The notes under the pieces are model-generated. The model searched no databases. It was not told the DNA's origin and saw only the letters and a program-made list of their open reading frames with translations. The position numbers and the translations under genes are program-made. A stretch of 51,516 bases of DNA from Cristatella mucedo (taxonomy: Eukaryota > Bryozoa > Phylactolaemata > Cristatellidae). Of the stretch, positions 34,413-46,100 are shown piece by piece. The stretch's first letter is position 1, and every line of letters starts with the position of its first letter. Location of the stretch: positions 546,001 through 597,516 of the forward strand of contig WPIO01000176.1 in the NCBI GenBank assembly GCA_009760855.2. Reading direction: 5' to 3'.

Positions 34413-34590
34413 GGTGAGTCGTGACGGCACACTAGGTAAGGCGGTTGCTTTTCCCGACCTCGGTACCGAGGTCGTGGGTTCGAATCCTGCGGTGGGCGAT
34501 CCTTTATCGCCGCTGCAAGCGGTGGTGATAGCCTTAAAGGCTCCTCCGTTGCTATTCAAAAGAGGCTGCTAAATCAGCTAGTATTTATTT
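34413..34590 (+). mobile_element. SINE-t copy C
   Basis: Head GGTGAGTCGTGACGGC, ACTAGGTAAGGCGG, palindromic arm CGACCTCGGTACCGAGGTCG, B box GGGTTCGAATCC, body hairpin TATCGCCGC/GTGGTGATA (G-T pairs keep the stem), AGAGGCTGCTAAATCAGC and an ATTTATTT tail. Confidence 0.88.
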
Positions 34591-34869
34591 GTGGCAAGGC
34601 CGGGGTCTGCTCATGGCCGCTAAGGCAAAAGACGTAGAATGCTGTGAGACAGTGATTCACCACTCAAAAAATCTGAACGTAAAAAATCTCTCACGGACTG
34701 CTGTCACTGACACGTCGATACAGGTTCTGAAAAAACTGGGCGTCGGGGACATTCTAGCTTGGCCAGCAAGCCGTTAAAACGCAGCACGCCATCGGAAATC
34801 GCGAGGGATAGCAGCCAAGGTCAGGCCCAGGCAGCTATCTACGGAAGCATTCTCTGGTGACCAGAGGCA
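34591..34869. other. No recognised gene
   Basis: A 62-residue frame at 34589-34777 has no known similarity and no splice support. Confidence 0.35.
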
Positions 34870-35960
<1,091 letters not shown>

Positions 35961-36167
35961 ACTAGGCGGAGTTGCAAGGCTCCGGCTGCCGGAAGTGCTG
36001 CCCTCTAAGCAGCAAAAGCTCGAGTTTCTCTTTTTTTGCGAGCCTACCGTGTCGAAGCCTACGGCTCCACAAATTGAAGAAACAGAATGCGCTTAAAATG
36101 CCGGCTAATGTATATATACAAGTTCAAATTGTCAATAAATCTTTATATATTTAATCCATACATACAT

Positions 36168-36168
<1 letters not shown>

Positions 36169-36257
<89 letters not shown>
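36169..36257. repeat. (CA)n(TA)n microsatellite
   Basis: About 37 CA units followed by a short TA run. Confidence 0.95.
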
Positions 36258-36258
<1 letters not shown>

Positions 36259-36629
36259 CATATGTATATTCCCCGAACGATTAATGCCGAGCAAAAGCAA
36301 CCGTCGTACTTAGTGTGCCATCACGGCTCGCCATAAGGACTTTCGTTCAGCGGCCTCCACAACACACTGGTAACAACAACAACGCTAGTTGCGCGTATAG
36401 ACACTAGACGCCCAGTGTCATCGTCATTACAATCTTATATGCAATAGCTAGCAGCCGAAGACGTTCCTCAGAGGATTCAGCTGGTTGAATAAGGCAACCT
36501 TTCAACAATCCCATCATGCCTCTCATATCCTCCCTCTCAGGCTGCTGCTCTTGTCAGAGTGAATATCTAACCCCCCAATTGCCTCGCTTCCCTTTAGCTG
36601 TACGCTGCATTTGCTCTCTTTAAAGCCGT
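36258..36629. other. No recognised gene
   Basis: Unassigned stretch before SINE-t copy D. Confidence 0.4.
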
Positions 36630-36842
36630 GGTGAGGCGTGATGGCCACTAGGTAAGGCGGTTGCTGTTCACGACCTCGGTCCCGAGGTCGTGGGTTCAAA
36701 TCCTGCAGCAAGCGATCCTTTATTGACAGTGCAAGCTGTAACGATAGACGTAAAGGCTCCTCTGTCGCTCTACGAAAGAGGCTGGTCAATCAGAATTTTA
36801 AATAATAAATAGATATTTTAAATAAATAAATTTTAAATAATA
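36630..36842 (+). mobile_element. SINE-t copy D
   Basis: Head GGTGAGGCGTGATGGCC, ACTAGGTAAGGCGG, palindromic arm CGACCTCGGTCCCGAGGTCG, B box GGGTTCAAATCC. The body hairpin is altered to ACAG-TGCAAG-CTGT. It ends with a TTTAAATAATAAATA tail. It is somewhat more diverged than B and C. Confidence 0.85.
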
Positions 36843-36975
36843 AAGCATTTTTTTAAGTGGAGGCCGATTCGGGTAGCCGGTGCAACGTAGCTTTACGTTC
36901 CCTGCAATTCAAATTCGCAGGACACTGAGCACCGACGCTCTTTGCCTGCATATGCGTGACATCGCAACAAGCTCA

Positions 36976-37815
36976 ACTATTATTGATAGTATATTTTAAT
37001 AGCGAACTCTGAGAACTTTATCTATTTCTAGGCACTTTACAGATGCAGTAAAGGAAGCATGGTCAAATGGTTCGTGTAACATTACAACGTCAACAAGCAC
37101 AATATGCTTAAAGGTAACATGCATAGTGTCAATATATAAATTGAGTTAGTAGTAATATGCGCAGTATCTGCAGGCATGAGCGATCAACGAATAAATACCA
37201 AAACCGCCAAATTCTGCGTAATTTTACTTATTTTTAAATGTCGTCAAAGTCAAGGCATGCTGTGACGTCAGTCGGCAGTTCCAGGCTCAGTTTCCAATTC
37301 GTGTAGTCCCTTTGGGAGCATACGAACTATGAGCACCGTCTTCAAAGGATTTGAGGTCGGTTCGAGGTACAGCCCGGCGATTGGATTGGATCGGAACAGC
37401 GAGCAGTACGGTAGCCTAGTTTTAGTGTAAGGACGCCTAAGCTGATTTGGAAAGCTGGGCTGGAGCCAAAGAATGATAGGACTTCAAGGTGAGTGAAAGA
37501 CTCTTAAAGTCAATATGCTGCCCTATTTGAAGCCATTGTAAGTCGGCGAAAAGTGGTGGCGTAATGTGGCAACTGTCACGTGCATGGCAGACGAGCCTAG
37601 CTGCCGAGTTTTGCACCTGCTGTAAGCGCGTGATTGCTTAAGCCGATTGAACGGCAAACCGTTACACAAGTCGAGATGGGATGTGACAAATGCATGGATC
37701 AATTTTGATGTAGCATCCCTTTCGAAACAAGCCCGAAGTTTTTGCAATTTTATGTAGCTGAAAGTAGGCAGGCTTTACTGCAGAGCTGATGTGATCGTCT
37801 TGAGATAGGTCGCTT
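36976..37815 (-). mobile_element. Old L-ATT copy, truncated by an L-ATTAC insertion
   Basis: Minus strand: degraded tail and hairpin (AATAGCGAACTCTGAG), 3' UTR, C-terminal region and the thumb segment KLIHAFVTSHLDLCNG. Similarity to 38926-39760 runs to GAGATAGGTCGCTTT at about 37812 and then stops where the L-ATTAC tail begins. Confidence 0.8.
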
Positions 37816-37827
37816 TACCTAAATGGA

Positions 37828-38840
37828 ATGTAAACTATCCCTGTCTGTTTTTTCGCAATGCTACACTGACTAAGTGGGTGTGACCCTGGAGAAATTTTCT
37901 ATAGCGAACCCAAAACCTATGCGGCTTTTATTACGCATACGGTAGCCAGCATGCGACATCTCACGAAACCAGGACAAATTCGGAAGGCTAGCCTAATCAG
38001 GTGGGCGATTGAGAAAGTGAGTAGCATAGAAGTAGCAGCTCAGGACGGCTGGAAAGGATGCACCATTGTTTCCAGCAGGAGAGCAGATGTAGCTGCAAAA
38101 GGAAATTGCGGTTGTGAGTTGTATAAGTCTAGGACTTGGAGGGAAAAACAGTCGTCGCCAACGGTTTTAGACATAGGAATACAAGATCGCTGTCGTTCGT
38201 AGAAAATCCGAGAGAAAGAAGAGGCTGAAATCTCGGTGCAGCATTTCAGCTATGTACGAAGGAACCAAGCCATGGCCTTGGCCTTGTGGGTCAGCGCAAG
38301 AACTCTACTCTGTATCCGTTGGTCAGCCGGGAGCCATCGAAGCTCCTTCAGCAAAGGAGACACGTGGCGGAATCTCTGGAATGTGTTGACTAGTCTTCCA
38401 GCCGTGCACATAACCATAATTCAAAGTCGTCACTAGCTGCAGTGCCTAATGGCTTTTTTCGAGAGCCAAAATAGAGTTGCAATAATCTAGCCCGGAGACA
38501 GATCCAGGGAGTTGGTTAAACGTTTTCGCAAGCCACAGTGGTAGAAAGTTCCGAATCTTACGGGTATCTGATGTGATGGCAAGCTGTGGAGGCAAGCTTC
38601 TCAATGAAACCTTTCACGCATGAGCCCAGCTTTCGTGGATTCCCGAAAAGCTCTATTTGGGCGTACAGCCATGGTATTTGCATCAAAATTATAGACCTCG
38701 CAGTAGCGGCTGAGTGTTTTAGGTAGTATGCAAGAGGTAAAAGTCTGACGTAGTCTTCAATGAGTTGCCAATAGGCTAGCAGTAGTCTGCAGTGAGTAAA
38801 TAGACCAGTAGCCCATCCGGCGATCGCCCCTGGCAACTGC
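37828..38840 (-). mobile_element. L-ATTAC LINE fragment, copy d (longest)
   Basis: Minus strand: AATGTAAAC-type tail end, decayed C-terminal peptide, and on the far side part of the RT connection region (IELFGNPRKLGSCVKGFIEK, CHHIRYP, KIRNFLPLW) resembling the NLG...FEKHI...R.IR.FLP stretch of CR1/L2-like RTs. Frames are broken. No DD box is visible, so it starts downstream of it. Confidence 0.65.
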
Positions 38841-39994
38841 TTCAGTTTCTAACTTATGCAACACTACCAAGTCTGCCGTTAATGGGACAGTGGCTATGCT
38901 AATAATGATAATTGCATGATTGCATAACAATAATAATAATAACGCACTTGATAATGCGTTCTCAGAGAACTAAATCTCTTTCTATGTGCTTTACATTTGC
39001 AGCCAAGGAAGCATGATCGAATGATTAGTGGTAGCTTGCTCACTAAACAACAAGAATAGCATAGTTAGGGGTGACATGCACAGGGTCAGCCTGCAGGTCT
39101 GGTTTGTGGCAGCATTCACAGTGCCAGCACGAATAAGCACCTAAAGGACGAATCGCTGAGACCTACTAAAAGCTGCCATATATAGGAGCGTTTTTAATTT
39201 CTTTCCAAATGTGGTAAAGTCAGGAGACGTCGTGACACAAGTCAGGAGTGAGTTCCACGCTTTAGAAGCATACGAACTAAAGGCATGGTCTCCAAAGGAT
39301 TTGAGACTTGGACTGAGGTATGGGTAAACTGTTAGATTCCAAAAATCTGGTGGTACGAAGCTTTACCTGGTGGTGGGTTAGCTCTTATAGGTAGACCGAA
39401 GCCAAAGAATGAAGTGACCTTAAAGTGAGTGACAAAACCTTGAAGTCGATGCGTTGCTTGACTGGTAGCCAGTGCAGGTCGGCGAGAAGTGGTGTGATAT
39501 GGCAATTGCGAAGCTCACGACAGACCAGTCTAGCTGCAGAGTGTTGCACCAGCTATTATACCTGATTGCGTATAGGCCGGTAGACCAGAAAGCAGTGAGT
39601 TACAGAAGTCAAGACGGGATGTCACAAATGCCTGGACCAACTTAGACGTGGTACCCCTGTCTAGACTAGCCCGAATTTTAGCAATGCTATGTAGCTGAAA
39701 TTAGGCAGACTTGACTGCGGAGTTGGTATGGTCGTCTAACGAGAGGTCGCTTTGAAATATGACACCTAAATTTCGAGCTGATTCGACAGAAGGTGTGCTG
39801 ACAGAGCCGATTTTGAGCTTCAGCCTTTCCAATTTCCGAATCCTGATTGTTTTGCCCTTAACTAGTAAGTTAGATTTATCCTCATTAAATTTAAGATAAT
39901 TTGCTGATATCCATATGTGGATGTCATCAATACATGCAATAAGGGAGTTGAGAGGAATCGGCGTGCTTCAGGGCTGGGAGAGATCAAAGCAGAT

Positions 39995-40400
39995 TTACAA
40001 CTGAGTGTCATCCGAATAGAAGTGAAAGCCTAGGTTGTGCTTGGCAATCACATCGGAAAGAAGAAGAGTATAAACAGTGAAAAGAACAGGACTGAGCACG
40101 AAGCCCTGAGGTACCCCATATTTCAGATGTTCCTCGGATGATCTTTGTCCATTAACATTAATACTCAGGAGTCTCCTACTGGGATAGTACCCGAACTTTT
40201 GTAATGCAGTGCCAGCAATGCCCAGGCGAGATGAGAGGCGCTCAAGAAAAACTTGGTGGTCGATAGTATCAAAAGCTGCCGAAAGATCGAGCAAAACAAG
40301 CAGGGATACTCCACTAATGTCTGCATTCCTAAGTAGGTCGTTTGACAATCGAAGCAATGCTGTCTCGGTATAGTGATAAGCTCTAAAACTAGACTGGGAC
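39995..40400 (-). pseudogene. L-ATT RT core, minus copy
   Basis: Contains motif A (FDTIDH), YGVPQGFVLSPVLF and a YSDD box in place of YADD. Leading residues NDLLRNADISGVSLLVLLDL match the copy at the right edge of the window. The open frame runs 40357-39995 and is followed on its C-terminal side by stops. Confidence 0.85.
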
Positions 40401-40408
40401 TTACTACA

Positions 40409-41039
40409 GCTGGTTCAAAACTCCACAGCTAGGCTTGTCTGTCATGAGCATCGCAGTTGCCACTTCATACCCCTTCTCGCCGACCTGCACTGGCCACCAG
40501 TCAAGCAACGCATCGACTTCAAGGTTTTGTCGCTCACTTTTAGGTCACTTCATTCTTTGGCTCCAGCCTATCTCTCAGATCTACTCCCCCACCAGACCAA
40601 GCATCGTACCACCCGCTTTTCGAAATCTAACTGTTTACCAATACCTCGTACAAACCTCAAATCCTTTGGAGACTGTGCATTTATTTAGCTCGTATGCTCC
40701 CAAAGCCTGGAACTCGCTCCCGACTTGCGTCAGGTCATCCCCTGACATGACCACATTTAAAAAGAACTTAAAACACACCTATTTAGGACAGCATTTAGTG
40801 GGTCTCTGTGATTCGTCCTTGATGTGCTCATGCATGCTGACACTGTGCATGCTGCCACTAACCACACTTTCATGCTGACCCTGTGCATATCACCTCTAAC
40901 CATGTTGCTCATGTTGTTTATCGAGCATATATTACTCACCATTCAATCGCGTTTCTCTTTGCAGCATACATAAAGCGCCTAGTAAGAGATTGAGTTCTCG
41001 GAGGGTGCTTTATCAAGTGCATTATAATCATTATTATTT
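40409..41039 (+). mobile_element. Nested 5'-truncated L-ATT copy
   Basis: Starts GCTGGTTCAAAACTCC in the thumb and ends in hairpin plus ATTATAATCATTATTATT. Flanks TTACTACA (40401-40408) and TTATTGCA (41040-41047) are a likely decayed 8-bp target duplication. The C-terminal reading frame is broken by an insertion near 40683 (TTTATTTAGCTCG). Confidence 0.8.
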
Positions 41040-41467
41040 TTATTGCAAGCAAGGTTTGAAGTTTCAAAATATGAGTTCAGCTGGTCTGCCACGACTCGCT
41101 CCAGTGTCTTTGATAAGAACAGTAGAAGAGAGACTGAGCGGAAATTACTCAAGTTCTCTTGGTCTAGTGTTTCTTTCTTGAGCTGTGGCCGTTTTACAGC
41201 CTTTTTTGAGAGGTGCTGGGACATGACCTGAGGCTAATGACATAATAATGATGTAAGTTATGCATGGCAGCAGCAGATCAATGCAACATAGGAGCAGGAC
41301 TGTGGGACTGAGGTCCAAAGGACTAGTTGTGTTCTTTGATTTGGATATCAACTTCAGGGCGAGGTCATTAGTGACATCCTTGAATGTAGACACTGAGGTG
41401 CTGCAAGGAATGGAGGAACAGCATTCCAGGGGGGGATGCTGCCATCAAAGAGACAGACTCCCTGACA

Positions 41468-42586
41468 TTGTCTATCTTCTGGACAAAGAAGCTAGAGAAG
41501 CGCCTCTCATCTCGCCTGGGCATCACTGGCACTGCTCTGCAGTGGTTCAGGTCCTATCTCAGTGGGAGACTCCAGAGTGTTGACATGAATGGACAAAGAT
41601 CATCTGAAGTACCTCTAAAATATGGAGTACCTCAGGGCTCTGTGCTAGGTCCGGTCCTTTTCACCGTTTATACTCTCCCTCTCGCTGATGTGATTGCCAT
41701 GCACAATCTAGGCTTGCACTTCTATGCGGATGACACTCAGTTGTACCTTTGCTTTGATCCCTCCCAGCCTTCGAGCACCTCAAATTCTCTCAACTCACTT
41801 GCTGCATGCATTGATGACATCCGATCATGGATGGCAGCAAATTTTCTAAAACTAAACGATGATAAAACTAACTTACTAGTTATGGGCAAACCTAGTGCTA
41901 TTCAGAAATTGGAAAGGCTGACTTTCAAAATTGGCTCTGCCAGCATATCTCCAGTTGCATCAGCTCGAAATCTAGGTGTCATATTCCAAAGCGACCTCTC
42001 GTTAGACGACCACATCAGCTCCACAGTCCAATCAGCCTATTTTCAGCTTCATAACATTGCTAAAATTAGGGCTTGTTTAGATAAGGATACCAGGTCCAAG
42101 TTGGTCCATGCATTCGTGACATCTCGTCTCGACTTCTGCAACTCACTGCTTACTGGCCTACCAGCATGTGCGATCAGGCGATTGCAGCTGGTGCAAAACT
42201 CTGCAGCTAGGCTTGTCTGTCGTGAGCGTCGCAGTTGCCACATTACTCCACTTCTCGCCGACCTGCACTGGTTACCAGTCAAGCAACGGATTGACTTCAA
42301 GGTTTTGTCGCTCACTTTTAGGTCTCTTCATTCTATGGCTCCAGCCTATCTTTCAGAGATACTACCCCATCAGGCAAAGCATCGTACCACTCGCTTTTCG
42401 GAATCCAACAGTCTAGAAATACCTCGTACAAACCTTAAATCCTTTGGAGACCGTGCATTTAGCTCGTATGCTCCCACAGCCTGGAACTCCCTCCCGACCT
42501 GCATCAGAACATCCCCTGACCTGACCACATTTAAAAGAAACTTAGAAACATACCTATTTAGGACAGCATTTAGTGGGTCCTTGTGA
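41468..42586 (+). CDS. L-ATT RT fragment, uninterrupted open frame (5'-truncated)
   Basis: Longest convincing coding stretch in the window. The first 12 residues are flanking host DNA; LINE sequence begins at 41503. Visible: [30 protein letters not shown] (41723-41734, about residue 86), KLNDDKTNLLVMG, FVTSRLDFCNSLLTGLP, LHWLPVKQRIDFKV, FGDRAFSSYAP and the terminal LFRTAFSGSL. These are RT palm motifs B-E, thumb and C-terminal region of a CR1/L2-like LINE. Motif A (FDTID, the first catalytic Asp), endonuclease and N-terminus are missing, so it cannot be active. No stops or frameshifts, so insertion was recent. No evidence it is a host gene. Confidence 0.9.
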   Translation: MSIFWTKKLEKRLSSRLGITGTALQWFRSYLSGRLQSVDMNGQRSSEVPLKYGVPQGSVLGPVLFTVYTLPLADVIAMHNLGLHFYADDTQLYLCFDPSQPSSTSNSLNSLAACIDDIRSWMAANFLKLNDDKTNLLVMGKPSAIQKLERLTFKIGSASISPVASARNLGVIFQSDLSLDDHISSTVQSAYFQLHNIAKIRACLDKDTRSKLVHAFVTSRLDFCNSLLTGLPACAIRRLQLVQNSAARLVCRERRSCHITPLLADLHWLPVKQRIDFKVLSLTFRSLHSMAPAYLSEILPHQAKHRTTRFSESNSLEIPRTNLKSFGDRAFSSYAPTAWNSLPTCIRTSPDLTTFKRNLETYLFRTAFSGSL

Positions 42587-42831
42587 TTCGTCCTCGATGT
42601 GCTTATACGTGCTGACACTGTTCATGCTGCCACTAACCACATTTGCATGCTGACCCAGTGCATGTAACCCCTAACCATGTTATTCATTTTGTTTGTTTTT
42701 CAAGCATGATTTTACTTACTATTCTATTGCGTATCACTTTGCAGCAAATGTAAAGCGCCTAGAAAGAGATTAAGTTCTCTGAGGGCGCTTTATCAAGTGC
42801 AATATTATTATTATTATTATTAAGCGATCAG
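41503..42831 (+). mobile_element. Nested young L-ATT copy
   Basis: 1.33-kb plus-strand copy inserted in the minus-strand linker. Target duplication AAGCG lies at 41498-41502 and 42832-42836. It ends with the complete hairpin and (ATT)n. Minus-strand host sequence resumes with AAGCGATCAGCTAGATC. Confidence 0.9.
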
Positions 42832-43277
42832 CTAGATCAGCACAGGGATCATCAGGTAATGAGCTAACCTGGGAGTGGTTGAGGAGATGGTTGATCGTCG
42901 ACATCAGCATTTTTGGATTGTGCATCTGTGATTCAGCATTATTTTTATATTACCTAAACTTGGCCTTTGCTAGGATCGATTGGTATCATCTACAGTGGTC
43001 CTTGCATGCCTGTCGATGGACAGTCAGTCCTGATCTTTTGTATGCTTTTGCTTTCGCTCAGAAGACCTAGCTAGTAGTTTAACGTCTGTGGTAAACCGTA
43101 GGCCATCTGTGCGAGTGTACACAGTGCGCTTAGTCAGAGGTGCAAACCGTCGAGCATGTCAGCTATTGTCACGTTGTAGCAATCTTCGAATTATGGCAGA
43201 TCGGAAGGGGAACTTAGCAGCAGAGGCAGGGCAGATATTCTCGCTCGGACAGCATCGATGTCAAGGGTCTTGAGGTT

Positions 43278-43568
43278 TCACGATTCACAGGTGATTTTAG
43301 AGGAGGAGGGCACACATTGTAGACTGAATGAGATCTGTATGTGGTCAGATAAGCATGATTTGGTAATAATTGGTGATGACAAAGTGCAGTTGATTGAGAA
43401 AATTTGGTCGAGTGTGTGACCCTTGGTGTGAGTAGGGCCATGCACATGAGCCGCAAGAGACAATGAGGCAGTCAATGCACGAAATTTAGTGTTGAAGGCG
43501 TCAGATAAGTGATCAAAGTGAACGTTGAAATCGCCTATAACGAGAAAGGATCGATTGCCATCACACAT
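43278..43568 (-). pseudogene. L-ATT endonuclease C-terminal half
   Basis: A clean minus frame with GDFNVHFDHLSDAF, then HTKGHTLDQIFS and LSDHIQISFSL. In apurinic-type LINE endonucleases the GDFN Asp/Asn and the SDH Asp/His are catalytic, and all are present here. Its N-terminal side is broken by the octamer expansion at 43576-43676. It belongs to the copy 38926-43830. Confidence 0.85.
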
Positions 43569-43575
43569 AATCGAA

Positions 43576-43676
43576 ATCAGAGAATCAGAGATCAGAGAAT
43601 CAGAGAATCAGAGAATCAGAGAATCAGAGAATCAGAGAATCAGAGAATCAGAGATAAGAGAATCAGAGATCAGAGA
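43576..43676. repeat. (AGAATCAG)n octamer expansion in endonuclease coding sequence
   Basis: About 12 imperfect 8-bp units replace the short ...GAGATAAGAGAAATCTGAG... stretch seen at 5238-5260 in the other minus copy. Both edges are endonuclease codons (AVVYRPPG side and GDFN side). Confidence 0.9.
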
Positions 43677-43830
43677 AATCTGAAATAAAGGAAGACTTGC
43701 TACCTGGTGGGCGATAGACTACTGCCACCACAAGGAACTTGTTATCGCGTGAAATTAAGACGATAGATTCTAAAGACTGCTTCGGGGATTATTGCAAATG
43801 GCTTGAAGTTGAATTTCGAGCAGATGATAA

Positions 43831-43989
43831 TAGCAATCTGAACTCCGAAGCTATCGATCGGTCAGACGAACGGGGAAGACATGATTCTAATGCACCACCT
43901 ATCACCTCCGGAACTCTGCACTCGAGTGGCAAGGGCCCCACTCAGATGACACAATGCGAAGCTGACCTTGTCAAGGCAGCCATCAGATT
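43831..43989. other. Unassigned spacer
   Basis: Short sequence between the truncated LINE and the TC array; nothing recognised. Confidence 0.4.
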
Positions 43990-44457
<468 letters not shown>

Positions 44458-44900
44458 CCTATACAGCGGCAGGGATGGCGAGGTGCTCGGGTTTTAAAAG
44501 CATGCATCAAATTCGCTGCTGTCTATGCAAAAAATGCCCACAGCGAGGCAGCTTTGTGTGGCTTGCTACGGACTCTTGTTCGGCTTGTGACTCAGTGGCA
44601 GTTTAACTGCAGCCGTTCAAGTATTGGCAATGTATTCTGTATTCAGCGGCTGCTGCAGCCGAATAGCCCCAACCGAGGAGAGGATTAATCGTGAAATGCA
44701 AGTGCATATCCGTGCTGAGCCTTTTTCCGAAAGAGGGCTGTTTATATGCTGCCTGTTAAAGATGCGGCAGGAGGAGCAGCTGATCGAGACCTTCTCAGGT
44801 TGTATGCGTCATAATGCCTTCCCCGGCCGATGATATTGACCCGTTGGCAACCAAAAACCGCTGGACCATGAGCTCTTTCATTGAAACAATGCCTTCTCAG
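44458..44900. other. No recognised gene
   Basis: Unassigned sequence. Short frames are unsupported. Confidence 0.4.
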
Positions 44901-45180
44901 CAGTGGTCAAGCAGGGGGCGCCGGGGGTGGGTGGATGATTTGCACGTCTTACCTCGGGGGGGGGGGCTGTGACCTGGGCCGTCACCAACTATGAAATTAT
45001 AGCTGAATTCCACTTGATGAGCTACCGCTGAGTTCACGTTGAATAATCACTAATTTTCGCTATTGTTTTTCCTTGATTTCGGGTCTAGCCCTGCCCACAG
45101 GAAAATCCTGTAGGTCTTGCCCTCTGCATAAAGATCTTGCTGGTCTAGCTCCCTAGATGAAAATTCAGGCTCTGCCACTG
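44901..45180. mobile_element. hAT-type MITE
   Basis: Left end CAGTGGTCAAGC and reverse-complemented right end CAGTGGCAGAGCC share the hAT-type CAGTGG terminus; G-rich runs follow the left end. Flanks CTTCTCAG (44893-44900) and CTTGTCCT (45181-45188) agree at 5 of 8 positions. Internal GGGTCTAGCCC matches the inverted partner at 16012-16130. It is 280 bp, non-autonomous. Confidence 0.55.
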
Positions 45181-45188
45181 CTTGTCCT

Positions 45189-45247
45189 CTGCAGCAAATG
45201 TGAAATGCCTGGTAAGAGATTGAGTTCTCTGAGGGCGCCATACCAAT
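45189..45247 (+). mobile_element. Tail-only L-ATT remnant without ATT run
   Basis: CTGCAGCAAATGTGAAATGCC, GGTAAGAGATTGAGTTCTC, GAGGGCGCCATACCAA. The hairpin is partly preserved; the ATT tail is lost. Confidence 0.75.
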
Positions 45248-45754
45248 TTGTGACTTACTAAACATTAAGTTTAAAGTGAAACCACCTTATTTTAGACGTT
45301 TACCCACCATTTCGGGCAACGCATGACAATCGACGGAGGCAATGGCTCGGCTCGAAGCAGGAATCTACTACAATCCGAAGCAAATCGACGAGAGCATTGC
45401 TGTTCAAAGCTCCAATTCTCGTTGCCTATGACATTTGACTGAGTTAAAAGCAAACTCTTTGCATTTTCAAGCTATTTTGCTTGCTTATTATCGGCAATGC
45501 ATTGCAATTGACAGACAGCAAGGGTGCCGGTTAATACCTCAATACGTGGCAAATTGAAGAGAAATCGGTAGGGAGAAGCTGCAATTCGCATTCAATGTAG
45601 CATATCTCTTCGGGCGAACATGATTTCCACCAATTTCGTGCTTTCAATCTCGAGCAGTGCATGGCAATAAACAGTAATGGTCCGGGAAAATACGGCAATT
45701 CCTAATGATCCATCGGAAATCACCAAACATTTACTGGGACAAGCTCAAACTTTA
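45248..45754. other. No recognised gene
   Basis: A repeated theme GGCAATGCATTGCAATTGAC / GGCAACGCATGACAATCGAC occurs at about 45316 and 45493, with a similar piece at 45655; perhaps an old degraded repeat. No coding support. Confidence 0.4.
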
Positions 45755-45870
45755 CTTTAAAAACTTCTTTAGCTGATTCAACAGCCTCATTTGGATAGGA
45801 GCAGAAGAACCAGCACCATCGCTGCTTGTAGTTAGCAATGAACGATCGCCCTGAGGGATTTGAACTGAAG
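45755..45870 (-). mobile_element. SINE-t remnant
   Basis: On the minus strand: CAGTTCAAATCCCTC (B-box-like), GGGCGATCGTT, a decayed body and ATGAGGCTGTTGAATCAGC. Head and A box are lost. Confidence 0.55.
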
Positions 45871-46013
45871 ATAATAGTCGTGACGAGAGAGAGAGAGCTC
45901 TTTGTATAATTGAATTATATATAATCAATAACTCTGTATCTAATCTATCTTTCAATCACCTAAATATATAAATATCTGAATGCATGGAGTCAATAACGGG
46001 TCAATTCATAACT

Positions 46014-46100
46014 CTTTTCTTTCGCAGCAAATGTAAAGCACCTAGAACAATATTGAGTTCTCTGAGGGCGGCTATCAAGTGTGTTATTATTATTATTTTT
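46014..46100 (+). mobile_element. Tail-only L-ATT unit
   Basis: CTTTCGCAGCAAATGTAAAGC, hairpin with a damaged loop, CTATCAAGTGTG and (ATT)n. Confidence 0.85.

Larger units (their letters stand above)
38926..43830 (-). mobile_element. Old L-ATT copy with two nested plus-strand L-ATT insertions
   Basis: Minus strand from tail (38926-38950) through 3' UTR, thumb, RT (40357-39995), linker and endonuclease (to about 43830), where it is 5' truncated. The sequence is interrupted at 40409-41039 and 41503-42831 by plus-strand copies. Host sequence is continuous across both when compared with the copy at 1086-5975. Confidence 0.85.

Noticed and set aside
34413-34590. Functional tRNA gene
   Set aside because: A and B boxes are present but the anticodon arm cannot form a normal 7-base loop and the sequence continues into a SINE body and tail.
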